From contig JBKCEW010000095.1 in NCBI GenBank assembly GCA_046304235.1, positions 1 to 26,064 of the forward strand: 26,064 nt of DNA, in the 5' to 3' direction. The notes below the pieces were generated by a model, which did not search any database, was not told the origin of the DNA, and worked only from the letters and a program-made list of their open reading frames with translations. Origin of the DNA: CANHVK01 sp046304235 (GTDB taxonomy: Bacteria > Bacteroidota > Bacteroidia > Flavobacteriales_D > Crocinitomicaceae). Position numbers and translations under genes: made by a program. Shown piece by piece: positions 1 through 7,327 of this stretch (position 1 is the stretch's first letter; each line of letters opens with the position of its first letter).

Positions 1-1
1 T

Positions 2-55
2 TCTAAAGGTGGGGCAATCTTAGTTGGATCTACCACAGGCAAACTTAATAAGTAA
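2..55 (+). CDS. 3' end of an unidentified CDS (partial)
   Basis: An open frame enters from the left edge and stops at TAA 53-55. It gives the tail SKGGAILVGSTTGKLNK. The mix of small and hydrophobic residues looks like real coding sequence, but 17 residues are too few to name a family. The start lies outside the window. Confidence 0.4.
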   Translation, partial: SKGGAILVGSTTGKLNK

Positions 56-339
56 AATGTTTAAAACTAATAAAGTCAGATAAACTATTATAACTCAAAT
101 TTAATAAATTCAAATGAAACAAGAAACACATTAATCGACCAACAATTTCAAATGTAAGGATTTTAATAGAATTGGTTTAAATATTTTTCCCTCATTTAAT
201 TAAAGTCTTGTTAAATTATGTTTAGTATTATCCATTCAATTAGGAATTTAATAATCTTATATCTTATTTTGAATATATTAATGTTGGAATTATGGAAATT
301 GATTTTTTCACTACACTAAAAGCTTATTTTATTTAATCT
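56..339. other. AT-rich intergenic region, nothing firm
   Basis: About 280 bases of very AT-rich sequence lie between the left partial gene and the hypothetical gene at 340. I see no ORF, no RNA gene and no strong hairpin. A promoter for the 340 gene must lie here or upstream, but no good TTTG/TAnnTTTG pair stands out. Confidence 0.5.
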
Positions 340-969
340 ATGAAATTCGAACAAGACTTTAAAGATGCTTTAATACGACTACCAGAAAAAGAAAAAGATA
401 AATTGCTACAGCGTTTACTTAAAAAAGACCCTAAACTAGCAAATCAGTTGTATTTTCAATTGGTTGAAACTCGTTCGGTGGAAGAATTACGCACTGATGT
501 TGAACTTTCTATGGAGAAATTCATAAAGAATAGAGCGATTCATTTTTATTCACCGATTGCACTTATGATGTATCTGCGAGATATTAGCGGAATGATTAAT
601 GAACATGTGAACACTACGAAAGATAAATATGGTGATCCCTACTTGAATTGTGTCATGCTCATTAAGACGCTTCATGCGAATAGAGAACACCTACTGAATT
701 GTACTAAATATGAGTCTTTTAAGTTGAATGCATATATTGTTGCACGAATCTTTAAAATTTTAACTCAAGTAAAAGTGTTACACGAGGATTTACAATTTGA
801 TTTCCAGGAACTTTTCGAGCATCTTTTAGACGAAATGGTGGAGATTCCGGACTTAATGGATGCTACTATTTTCCATGGTTTAGACTTGAATTGGATTCAT
901 TATCGTCAAATTCCCGATGATATTGTTGCTATTCAAAAGGACTTAAGACAAAGAGGATATTTGAAGTAA
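340..969 (+). CDS. Hypothetical protein, soluble and helical
   Basis: This 209-residue protein matches no family I recognise. It has no signal peptide, membrane segment or lipobox, so it should be cytoplasmic. The N-terminal 30 residues are rich in Lys and Glu and look helical. The rest is a regular mix of hydrophobic and charged residues typical of an all-alpha protein, with one NWIHYR stretch near the C-terminus. The three cysteines show no metal-site spacing. The ATG at 340 is the first in a frame that is open to a TAA at 967-969. It lies 43 bases before the DUF1810 gene on the same strand, so the two may be co-transcribed. No function can be assigned. Confidence 0.75.
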   Translation: MKFEQDFKDALIRLPEKEKDKLLQRLLKKDPKLANQLYFQLVETRSVEELRTDVELSMEKFIKNRAIHFYSPIALMMYLRDISGMINEHVNTTKDKYGDPYLNCVMLIKTLHANREHLLNCTKYESFKLNAYIVARIFKILTQVKVLHEDLQFDFQELFEHLLDEMVEIPDLMDATIFHGLDLNWIHYRQIPDDIVAIQKDLRQRGYLK

Positions 970-1012
970 AAAATCATTTTAAAATTCATTATTTGTCAAT
1001 TAAAAAATAAAA

Positions 1013-1438
1013 ATGACAGAAAACGTCGATCTTGATAGGTTTATTATAGCTCAAGAAAAAACCTATCCATTTGCACTTAAAGAGATTAAAAAAGGTCGAA
1101 AAGTGAATCATTGGATGTGGTTTATTTTTCTGCAAATTCGAGGTTTAGGGAATAGTATTCAATCTTTTAAGTATTCGATTAATAGTAAAGAAGAAGCCAT
1201 ACGTTATATTAATCATCCAATTTTAGGTGCTCGACTTTTGGAGATTTCAGAAGAGTTATTAGCAATCGAAAACAAAACTGCAAAAGAAATTATGGGGTTT
1301 AAAGATGAAATAAAATTGAAATCTTCAATGACATTGTTTGCTAAAATTCAAACTGAACATAAAGTTTTTCAAGCTATTTTAGATAAGTATTTTAATGGGG
1401 TACAATGTCACAAAACATTGAGTTTTTTGGGTGAGTAA
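1013..1438 (+). CDS. DUF1810 family protein
   Basis: This 141-residue protein matches the DUF1810 family over its full length. Visible hallmarks are DLDRFIIAQ near the start, the NHWMWFIF block (residues 32-39), HPILGARL (about 68-75) and KLKSSMTLF (about 102-110). The family is small, cytoplasmic and common in bacteria, and is sometimes wrongly labelled calpastatin. To my knowledge its biochemical role is not established. The conserved Trp/His core suggests a ligand-binding or enzymatic pocket, which is inference. It follows the hypothetical gene by 43 bases and ends before a good terminator hairpin at 1462-1493, so it probably closes a two-gene unit. Confidence 0.85.
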   Translation: MTENVDLDRFIIAQEKTYPFALKEIKKGRKVNHWMWFIFLQIRGLGNSIQSFKYSINSKEEAIRYINHPILGARLLEISEELLAIENKTAKEIMGFKDEIKLKSSMTLFAKIQTEHKVFQAILDKYFNGVQCHKTLSFLGE

Positions 1439-1461
1439 ATGCAATCGATTATTTCTGTAAC

Positions 1462-1493
1462 AAATGTATCCTTTTAACTAAGATACATTTTTT
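1462..1493 (+). terminator. Rho-independent terminator after the DUF1810 gene
   Basis: AAATGTATC at 1462-1470 pairs with GATACATTT at 1482-1490. The stem extends inward by TT/AA across a bulged C. Six T residues run through 1488-1493. It separates the DUF1810 gene from the methyltransferase gene. Confidence 0.65.
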
Positions 1494-1504
1494 AATTTCA
1501 CTCT

Positions 1505-2122
1505 ATGAGTCACAAAGCACATTGGGAAAAAGTATATGAGACAAAGTCTCCGCAAGAAGTAAGTTGGACACAAGAAATTCCAACAACTTCTTTGAAACTA
1601 ATTAAAGAAACGAACATACCAAAAGATGCGGCAATCATTGATATCGGTGGTGGTGATAGCAAATTGGTGGATTTTCTCCTCGACGAGGGATATACCAATC
1701 TTACCGTTCTAGATATTTCTGAAAATGCATTGGAACGTGCAAAAAAACGATTGGGTGAGAAAGCAGATTTAGTACAATGGATTGTATCTGATATCAATGA
1801 ATTCACTCCAACAAAACAATATTCTATTTGGCACGACCGTGCTGTTTTTCATTTTGTTACAGAGGAAGAGAATATCAAAAGATACGTAGAGCTGGTTTCA
1901 AAATTTACCTCTGAGCAATTTATTCTAGGAACCTTTTCTGAAAATGGCCCACTTAAATGCAGCGGTTTAGAAATCAAACAATATAACCAAGAGAAATTAA
2001 ATCATTTATTCGGTCATTCATTTGATTTAACAACTTGTTTCACAGAAGACCACAAAACGCCATTCGATACCATACAGAATTTTATTTTTGCTTCCTTTAA
2101 GCGAAGATACGCACGTTGTTAA
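1505..2122 (+). CDS. Class I SAM-dependent methyltransferase
   Basis: This is a 205-residue Rossmann-fold methyltransferase. Motif I is IIDIGGGDS (residues 44-52), which binds S-adenosylmethionine. The acidic residue closing strand 2 is in VLDIS (Asp70). A second acidic segment, VSDINEF, follows at about residues 94-100. The N-terminal HWEKVYETKSPQEVSW is typical of a Bacteroidota group often annotated only as class I methyltransferase. The substrate cannot be read from sequence. It lies just upstream of the arsenic operon but lacks the cysteine pattern of the arsenite methyltransferase ArsM, and a dispersed repeat lies between it and arsR. I would not call it an arsenic gene. The ATG at 1505 directly follows the upstream terminator. 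Confidence 0.88.
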   Translation: MSHKAHWEKVYETKSPQEVSWTQEIPTTSLKLIKETNIPKDAAIIDIGGGDSKLVDFLLDEGYTNLTVLDISENALERAKKRLGEKADLVQWIVSDINEFTPTKQYSIWHDRAVFHFVTEEENIKRYVELVSKFTSEQFILGTFSENGPLKCSGLEIKQYNQEKLNHLFGHSFDLTTCFTEDHKTPFDTIQNFIFASFKRRYARC

Positions 2123-2128
2123 TCCGAA

Positions 2129-2168
2129 CCCTGAGGTTCTCGAAGGGTGAGGCTCTCGAAGGGTGAGG
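2129..2168. repeat. Dispersed TTCGA-core repeat, partly duplicated
   Basis: TCTCGAAGGGTGAGG occurs twice in tandem (2138-2152 and 2154-2168). It follows CCCTGAGG, so that the ends CCCT and AGGG at 2129-2147 are self-complementary. The reverse complement (CCCTTCGAGAACCTCAGGG) resembles the repeats at 3115-3140, 10849-10872 and 10947-10970. It lies directly after the methyltransferase stop codon. Confidence 0.6.
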
Positions 2169-2185
2169 ATGAATTCTTTTGTCTA

Positions 2186-2256
2186 ATGTATAATGTCTTT
2201 TCTCTGTTGGTCTTTTTTCTTTTTTCTTTAATCTTTTTGTCTTTTGTCTTTTTAAT
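2186..2256. repeat. Pyrimidine-rich TCTTTTGTC repeat before arsR
   Basis: This stretch is built of CTTTTGTCT and TCTTTTTTCT-like units. Read on the other strand it is the same GACAAAAGA vocabulary that forms the repeats after arsR and after the DUF6428 gene. Its 3' part supplies the TTTTTG that serves as the -33 element of the proposed arsR promoter. Confidence 0.55.
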
Positions 2257-2272
2257 CGTAATATTGCAATAT
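2236..2272 (+). promoter_or_regulatory. arsR promoter with overlapping palindromic operator
   Basis: TTTG at 2236-2239 and TAATATTG at 2259-2266 are separated by 19 bases, close to the Bacteroidota TTTG-N19-TAnnTTTG promoter. The perfect 12-bp palindrome ATATTGCAATAT (2261-2272) overlaps the -7 element and ends 14 bases before the arsR ATG. An ArsR repressor bound there would block RNA polymerase, giving self-regulation of the operon. The sequence match is direct; the binding is inferred. Confidence 0.65.
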
Positions 2273-2286
2273 AGTTTTAAACCATT

Positions 2287-2616
2287 ATGGGAATTACAAA
2301 ATCAGAACATTTCACTGAAGAACAAAATCAATTAGCAAATACCTTAAAAGCACTGGGTCACCCAGCACGTATTGCTATTATAGAGTATTTATTGGAAAAA
2401 CAAACGTGTATTTGTGGTGATATCGTGAATGAGCTACCTCTTTCACAACCAACAATTTCCCAGCATTTAAAAGAATTAAAAAACGTAAATATCATTCAAG
2501 GTTCCATCGAAGGAAATTCGATTTGTTATTGTCTTAATCTAGAAACCTTTCAAAAAATTGAAAAATATATTCAATTGATTATTAATACACAAAACCTTAA
2601 TAAATCCTGTTGTTAA
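2287..2616 (+). CDS. arsR: ArsR family arsenic-responsive repressor
   Basis: This is a 109-residue winged-helix repressor of the ArsR/SmtB family. HPARIAII (residues 25-32) opens the DNA-binding fold and LSQPTISQHLKEL (52-64) is the recognition helix. Cys41 and Cys43 in TCICGD match the ELCVCDL-type arsenite site at the helix before the recognition helix, so As(III) or Sb(III) should release it from DNA. It has extra cysteines at 80, 82, 108 and 109; the Cys-Cys tail is common in arsenic-sensing variants. The start at 2287 lies 14 bases after a palindromic operator candidate. It leads an operon with a DUF6428 gene, an arsenate reductase and an ACR3 pump, all on the same strand. Confidence 0.93.
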   Translation: MGITKSEHFTEEQNQLANTLKALGHPARIAIIEYLLEKQTCICGDIVNELPLSQPTISQHLKELKNVNIIQGSIEGNSICYCLNLETFQKIEKYIQLIINTQNLNKSCC

Positions 2617-2715
2617 ATTAGACAAAAGATGAAAAGACAAAAGATCGTTTCACTCAAAGATGATTCAAAGTCTTTCTTCTTTCATCTAAAAGTCTTTAAT
2701 CTAAACTAAAAAACC
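2608..2715. repeat. Purine/pyrimidine-rich intergenic repeat, copy between arsR and DUF6428
   Basis: After the arsR stop the DNA runs through GACAAAAGA units, then AAAGTCTTTCTTCTTT. The 22 bases at 2608-2629 (arsR Cys-Cys codons, stop and the first unit) are identical to 3187-3208 after the DUF6428 gene. The block at 2664-2682 is identical to 3243-3261. The purine-rich left part and pyrimidine-rich right part could form an imperfect stem. Confidence 0.7.
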
Positions 2716-3195
2716 ATGAAACTATCTCAAATCAAAACAATCTTAAACGACTTACAAGCAGTAAGTTTTATTTTGCCTAACGGACAATTTGTTCCATCTC
2801 ATTTTCACGTTACAGAAGTAGGCGTGATTAGTAAAAACTTCATTGATTGCGGTGGAACGCTTCGTGAAGAAAAAGTGATCAACTTTCAATTATGGGAAGC
2901 GAATGATTTTGATCATCGTTTGGCTCCACAAAAATTGAAGAGTATCATTGAGCTATCTGAAAAAGTATTAAAACTAGAAGATGCTGAAATTGAAGTGGAA
3001 TACCAACAAGAAACAATCGGTAAATACCATTTGGATTTTGACGGAACTCATTTTTTATTGGTTTCAACACAAACAAACTGTTTGGCTCAAGATAAATGTG
3101 GTATACCTGAAAGTGCTCTTCGAGTGCCTCAGAGCTCGAGTATTAATATTTCTCAAAAACCAAATACCTGCACACCTGGCGGTGGTTGTTGTTAA
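2716..3195 (+). CDS. DUF6428 family protein of the arsenic operon
   Basis: This 159-residue soluble protein belongs to the DUF6428 group found with arsR and arsC in Bacteroidota. Its biochemical role is not established as far as I know. The conserved early part has NGQFVPSHFHVTEVG (about residues 22-36), with His29 and His31, and Cys45 in IDCGG. The C-terminal third holds Cys122, Cys128, Cys152 and the tail GGGCC, so a thiol role with arsenic or copper is plausible inference. Residues 133-141 (SALRVPQSS) are encoded by a sequence resembling the dispersed TTCGA repeat, which would make this segment an inserted linker. It lies between two copies of a purine-rich repeat. Confidence 0.85.
   Translation: MKLSQIKTILNDLQAVSFILPNGQFVPSHFHVTEVGVISKNFIDCGGTLREEKVINFQLWEANDFDHRLAPQKLKSIIELSEKVLKLEDAEIEVEYQQETIGKYHLDFDGTHFLLVSTQTNCLAQDKCGIPESALRVPQSSSINISQKPNTCTPGGGCC
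3115..3140. repeat. TTCGA-core repeat inside the DUF6428 coding region
   Basis: GCTCT (3115-3119) and AGAGC (3131-3135) form an inverted repeat around TCGAGTGCCTC, followed by the palindrome CTCGAG (3135-3140). CTTCGAGTGCCTCAG differs by two bases from CTTCGAGAACCTCAG on the minus strand at 2131-2145. It keeps the reading frame and codes for the low-complexity linker ALRVPQSSS. Confidence 0.5.
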
Positions 3196-3289
3196 ATTAG
3201 ACAAAAGACTAATAGACAAAAGACCCTATCACTTAAAGATTCTTCAAAGTCTTTCTTCTTTTATCTTTTCATCTTTATTCTAAATCTAT
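3187..3289. repeat. Purine/pyrimidine-rich intergenic repeat, copy between DUF6428 and arsC
   Basis: This is the second copy of the repeat seen at 2608-2715. It again starts in TGTTGTTAA, the Cys-Cys codons and stop, and continues with GACAAAAGA units, then TTCAAAGTCTTTCTTCTTT (3243-3261) and more TCTTTT units. It fills the whole gap to the arsenate reductase gene. Confidence 0.7.
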
Positions 3290-3904
3290 ATGTTCACAAA
3301 AATAAAATCAACCTGCGATCAACTCGTTCAAGAATTTAATACAATTCCTAATGAACGAAAAGTATTACTTGAAAAAATTGCTCATTACATAAGCGAAAAA
3401 AAGGAGAATAATTTACCCATTCAATTAATGTATGTTTGCACTCATAATTCACGCAGAAGTCATTTTGGACAAATATGGGCTGCTGTTGCATCGGAATATT
3501 ACCATGTAAATAACGTAACAACATTTTCTGGAGGAACCGAAGCGACTGCATTTAATCCAAACGCTATTCAAGGATTACGTGAAATTGGGTTTGACATTCA
3601 TGCAAAAGACCAAACTTCGAATCCGATGTACGAAGTGTTTTTTAGTGAAAAAAGTAATCCGAGTAGGTGTTTTTCAAAAGTGTACAATGATGTATCGAAT
3701 CCTTCTTCAAACTTTGCAGCGATCATGACCTGTGGAGATGCAGAAGAAAATTGTCCTTTTATACCCGGTGTTGAATTGAGAATTGGAACGACTTACGATG
3801 ATCCGAAAGCCTTTGACGGAACACCACAACAAGCAGAGAAATATAGAGAAAGAGCATTACAAATAGCAAAAGAGACATTATATGTCTTTTCAAAAGTAGG
3901 ATAG
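3290..3904 (+). CDS. arsC: Arsenate reductase, low-molecular-weight phosphatase type
   Basis: This 204-residue protein has the low-molecular-weight tyrosine phosphatase fold used by thiol-dependent arsenate reductases. The anion-binding loop CTHNSRRS starts at the nucleophilic Cys50 (CX5R). Cys148 and Cys155 in TCGDAEENC are candidates for the disulfide relay, and YDDPKAF (169-175) carries the Asp-Pro acid. It should reduce As(V) to As(III) for export by the ACR3 pump encoded 20 bases downstream. It is longer than the classic enzyme of about 130 residues because of an N-terminal helical extension of about 43 residues and an insert at about 110-135, typical of the Bacteroidota form often labelled protein-tyrosine-phosphatase. 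The ATG at 3290 follows the intergenic repeat directly. Confidence 0.9.
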   Translation: MFTKIKSTCDQLVQEFNTIPNERKVLLEKIAHYISEKKENNLPIQLMYVCTHNSRRSHFGQIWAAVASEYYHVNNVTTFSGGTEATAFNPNAIQGLREIGFDIHAKDQTSNPMYEVFFSEKSNPSRCFSKVYNDVSNPSSNFAAIMTCGDAEENCPFIPGVELRIGTTYDDPKAFDGTPQQAEKYRERALQIAKETLYVFSKVG

Positions 3905-3924
3905 GTTTTTAAAAATTTAATATT

Positions 3925-4989
3925 ATGTCTAGAAATAATTGCGCACCAGCACATAAAAGAAAACGGTTAGGTTTTTTAGATCGATATTTGACCGTATGGA
4001 TTTTTGTTGCCATGTTACTCGGGGTAGGTTTGGGCTACTTTACGAACATCGCTGATTCATTAGATGGATTATCGAATGGAACGACCAACATTCCACTTGC
4101 TATTGGATTGATTTTGATGATGTATCCGCCTTTGGCAAAAGTGAAATACGAAGAAATTCCACGCATTTTCAAGAACTTGAAGTTAATCGGTATGTCTTTG
4201 TTTATCACATGGATAATCGCGCCGATGTTCATGTTTCTGTTGGCTTACATTTTTATGAAAGATTCACCCGAATATTTTACTGGGTTAATTCTTATTGGAA
4301 TAGCTCCTTGTATTGCGATGGTTATTGTTTGGAACGAGTTAGCCGAAGGAAACAGAGAATACATTGCGGGATTGGTGGGCATAAACAGCATTTTACAGGT
4401 ACTTTTATATTCAAGCATGGCTTATTTCTATTTGACCAAAATGCCTGTGCTTTTTGGGATGAAAAGTTTGGGGATTTCTATCACCATTGGTCAGATTGCT
4501 GAAAGTGTATTTATTTATTTAGGAATTCCATTTTTATTGGGAATCATAAGCCGATATGTCTTGATTAAGCTAAAAGGGGAGGAGTGGTTTACGACAAAAT
4601 ATTTGCCTAAAATCTCACCGATAACATTAATCGCGCTTTTATTTACAATTATCATTATGTTCAGTTTAAAAGGCGAAATGATTGTCAAAATTCCGTTTGA
4701 TGTAGTAAAAATTGCGATTCCTTTGGTAATCTATTTTGCTGTGATGTTTGTAGTTACATTTTTATTTGCAAAACGTTTAGGGGCAGATTATTCAACAACC
4801 ACCGCTTTGGCATTTACTGCTACTGGTAACAATTTCGAATTAGCCATTGCGGTTGCTATCGGTGTTTTTGGTATCAACAGCGGACAAGCATTCGCAGGTG
4901 TGGTTGGTCCATTAGTGGAAGTTCCCGCTTTAATCGCTTTGGTAAAATTGGCTTTTTGGTTTAGGAAGAGGTGGGTGCATAAGAGTTAG
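3925..4989 (+). CDS. arsB: ACR3 family arsenite efflux permease
   Basis: This 354-residue inner-membrane protein has about ten hydrophobic helices and exports As(OH)3. The family signature is clear: RLGFLDRYLTVWIF near the start, the essential-type cysteine in GIAPCIAMV (Cys129), WNELAEGN just after it, TATGNNFELAIAVAIG late in the protein, and VVGPLVEVPALI with Glu332. These match ACR3 rather than the unrelated ArsB pump; the symbol arsB is often used for both. It is the last gene of the ars operon, 20 bases after the reductase, and is followed by a strong terminator. The soluble N-terminal tail MSRNNCAPAHKRKR is basic, which places it in the cytoplasm. Confidence 0.95.
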   Translation: MSRNNCAPAHKRKRLGFLDRYLTVWIFVAMLLGVGLGYFTNIADSLDGLSNGTTNIPLAIGLILMMYPPLAKVKYEEIPRIFKNLKLIGMSLFITWIIAPMFMFLLAYIFMKDSPEYFTGLILIGIAPCIAMVIVWNELAEGNREYIAGLVGINSILQVLLYSSMAYFYLTKMPVLFGMKSLGISITIGQIAESVFIYLGIPFLLGIISRYVLIKLKGEEWFTTKYLPKISPITLIALLFTIIIMFSLKGEMIVKIPFDVVKIAIPLVIYFAVMFVVTFLFAKRLGADYSTTTALAFTATGNNFELAIAVAIGVFGINSGQAFAGVVGPLVEVPALIALVKLAFWFRKRWVHKS

Positions 4990-4999
4990 ATTAAAAACA

Positions 5000-5030
5000 A
5001 AACAGGCTGTCCTTTCGAGACAGCCTGTTT
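5000..5030. terminator. Bidirectional terminator between acr3 and katG
   Basis: AAACAGGCTGTC (5000-5011) and GACAGCCTGTTT (5019-5030) form a perfect 12-bp stem with a 7-base loop. The A-rich left flank gives a U-tract for transcripts from katG, and TTT ends the right arm for the ars operon. It lies between convergent genes and should serve both. Confidence 0.9.
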
Positions 5031-5046
5031 CAATATAAAGTAATCC

Positions 5047-7302
5047 TTATTTCTTCAAATCAAAACGATCCAAGTTCATCACTTTATTCCATGCAGCGAT
5101 AAAATCTTGAATGAATTTTTCTTTAGCGTCGTTGCTTGCATACACTTCAGCTAATGCGCGTAATTCTGAGTTTGAACCAAAAACTAGATCAACGCGAGAA
5201 GCTGTCCATTTTTGTTTTCCCGTTTTTCTATCTGTACCAGCAAATTCTTCTTTTGAATCAGAAATGGCTTTCCATTCGGTACTCATATCTAATAAATTCA
5301 CAAAGAATTCATTGGTAAGTTTAGAAGGAGAATTAACCAAAATTCCTTTCGATGAATGGTCATAATTGGCGTTTAACGCACGCATACCACCCACTAAAAC
5401 AGTCATTTCTGGAGCTGTTAAAGTTAACAATTGTGCTTTGTCAATTAGTAATTCTTCTGCAGAAAGCGTGTAATTCCCTTTTTTATAGTTTCTGAATCCA
5501 TCTGCAATTGGTTCCAATACTTCCATTGATTTCACATCTGTTTGCTCTTGGGAAGCATCCATTCTTCCTGGTGCAAAAGGAACAGTGTACGAAAAACCTG
5601 CATTTTTAATTGCTTGCTCAACGCCTGTATTTCCAGCTAATACAATTAAATCAGCAATAGATACTTTTTTATCTTTATTTGCATCGTTGTATTTCTTTTG
5701 GATTTTTTCAAGGGTTGTTAATACTTTATCCAATTGTTTTGGATTATTAACTTCCCAGTTGCGTTGTGGTAATAACCTCACTCGTGCTCCGTTTGCACCT
5801 CCGCGACGGTCTGAACCTCTAAATGTTGAAGCTGACGCCCACGCAGTAGAAACCAATTCGTCGATGCTTAACCCTGATTGAATGATTTCATTTTTAAGCG
5901 TTTCAACATCTGCTTTTTCGATTGTTTTGTGATTTAAAGCAGGAATAGGATCTTGCCATACCAAATCTTCTTTTGGAACTTCTGGACCTAAATACAATGC
6001 TTTTGGTCCCATATCACGGTGTGTTAATTTAAACCATGCTTTCGCAAATGCTTCTTCAAATGCTTTTGGATTTTCGTAGAAATTTTTTGAAATCTTTTCA
6101 TAAGCTGGATCGAAACGAAGAGACAAATCAGTAGTTAACATCATAGGAAGTAACTTCTTATTCGGATCAAATGCATCTGGAACATTTTTCTTTCCTTTCT
6201 TTGCTACCCATTGTTTCGCACCTGCCGGACTTGTTGTCAATTCCCATTCATTTTCAAACAAGTTTCTAAAAAATCCGTGTCCCCATTGTGTTGGTGTTGC
6301 AGTCCATGTTACTTCTAAACCTGAGGTAATAGCGTCTGCACCTTTACCTGTTTTATAAGTACTTTTCCAACCTAACCCTTGTTCTTCAATACTTGCCGCT
6401 TCTGGTTCTTTGCCTACATGCGATGCAGGCCCGGCTCCGTGTGTTTTCCCAAAAGTGTGTCCTCCCGCAATCAAGGCAACCGTTTCTTCGTCATTCATTC
6501 CCATTCTACCAAAAGTTTCACGGATATCTTTCGCTGCAGCAACAGGGTCTGGATTTCCGTTAGGTCCTTCTGGGTTTACATAAATTAACCCCATTTGAAC
6601 CGCTGCTAATGGATTTTCCAATTTTCTACCATCGCTGTAACGTTTGTCTTCTAACCATTTTTTCTCATTTCCCCAATAAACATGTGCTTCTGGTTCCCAA
6701 ACATCTTCTCTACCTCCAGCAAATCCATAGGTCTTGAATCCCATATCTTCTAAAGCAACATTTCCTGCAAGGATCATTAAATCTGCCCACGATATTTTTT
6801 GACCATATTTTTGTTTAACAGGCCAAATTAATCTTCTTGCTTTGTCTAAGTTGGTATTGTCCGGCCAACTATTTAAAGGAGCAAAACGTTCTTGACCTGA
6901 TCGAGCACCCCCACGTCCATCACCCGTACGATAAGTTCCAGCGCTATGCCAAGCCATACGAATGAAAAAAGGACCGTAATGACCGTAATCTGCTGGCCAC
7001 CATTCTTGTGATTCTTTCATTGTCTTACGTAAATCTTCTTTTACAGCATTCAAATCAAGGGATTTAAATTCTTTTGTGTAATTAAATGCTGGATTAAGAG
7101 GATTCGATAAGGTTGAATTTTGCCTTAAAATAGATAAATTCAATTGGTTCGGCCACCAATCAGGATTACTCGTTCCATTCGTTGGTGCATTGGTTGTTTT
7201 ACTTCCAGCATGGAAGGGACAAGATGCTCCCATTTCCGTTGGCTGTTGTGCACTCGCCATTAAAGAAAGGAATAGTCCAGCACTGAGTATTTCTTTTTTC
7301 AT
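5047..7302 (-). CDS. katG: Catalase-peroxidase KatG with a signal peptide
   Basis: This 751-residue bifunctional haem enzyme removes H2O2. The distal site is in RMAWHSAGTYR (Arg115, Trp118, His119). Tyr241 in MGLIYVNPEG and Met267 in RMGMND complete the Trp-Tyr-Met crosslink that gives catalase activity. His282 in GGHTFGKTHG is the proximal haem ligand. A second, non-haem peroxidase-like domain follows from about residue 450. The first 18 residues (MKKEILSAGLFLSLMASA) read as a secretion signal ending in an Ala-x-Ala cleavage site, so the protein is probably periplasmic, unlike most KatG. It is divergent from oxyR across an 89-base gap with a candidate OxyR site, and shares a terminator with the ars operon. 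Confidence 0.97.
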   Translation of the reverse strand: MKKEILSAGLFLSLMASAQQPTEMGASCPFHAGSKTTNAPTNGTSNPDWWPNQLNLSILRQNSTLSNPLNPAFNYTKEFKSLDLNAVKEDLRKTMKESQEWWPADYGHYGPFFIRMAWHSAGTYRTGDGRGGARSGQERFAPLNSWPDNTNLDKARRLIWPVKQKYGQKISWADLMILAGNVALEDMGFKTYGFAGGREDVWEPEAHVYWGNEKKWLEDKRYSDGRKLENPLAAVQMGLIYVNPEGPNGNPDPVAAAKDIRETFGRMGMNDEETVALIAGGHTFGKTHGAGPASHVGKEPEAASIEEQGLGWKSTYKTGKGADAITSGLEVTWTATPTQWGHGFFRNLFENEWELTTSPAGAKQWVAKKGKKNVPDAFDPNKKLLPMMLTTDLSLRFDPAYEKISKNFYENPKAFEEAFAKAWFKLTHRDMGPKALYLGPEVPKEDLVWQDPIPALNHKTIEKADVETLKNEIIQSGLSIDELVSTAWASASTFRGSDRRGGANGARVRLLPQRNWEVNNPKQLDKVLTTLEKIQKKYNDANKDKKVSIADLIVLAGNTGVEQAIKNAGFSYTVPFAPGRMDASQEQTDVKSMEVLEPIADGFRNYKKGNYTLSAEELLIDKAQLLTLTAPEMTVLVGGMRALNANYDHSSKGILVNSPSKLTNEFFVNLLDMSTEWKAISDSKEEFAGTDRKTGKQKWTASRVDLVFGSNSELRALAEVYASNDAKEKFIQDFIAAWNKVMNLDRFDLKK

Positions 7303-7327
7303 GATGAAATAGTATTTATGTTTTTGG

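Noticed and set aside
1510..1806. 98-residue minus-strand ORF opposite the methyltransferase
   Set aside because: It lies antisense to SAM-binding motif I of a clear methyltransferase.
1505..2122. Methyltransferase as an arsenite methyltransferase (ArsM)
   Set aside because: It lacks the ArsM cysteine arrangement and is separated from arsR by a repeat and a separate promoter.
2147..2335. 62-residue hydrophobic ORF on the + strand
   Set aside because: It is translated from the pyrimidine-rich repeat, covers the promoter and overlaps the arsR start. The apparent membrane segment is a by-product of T-rich DNA.
2981..3283. 100-residue ORF overlapping the DUF6428 gene
   Set aside because: It is a shadow frame of a well-supported gene, runs into the repeat and has no family pattern.
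5585..5881. 98-residue + strand ORF opposite katG
   Set aside because: The katG reading is unambiguous here; the other frame shows no domain.
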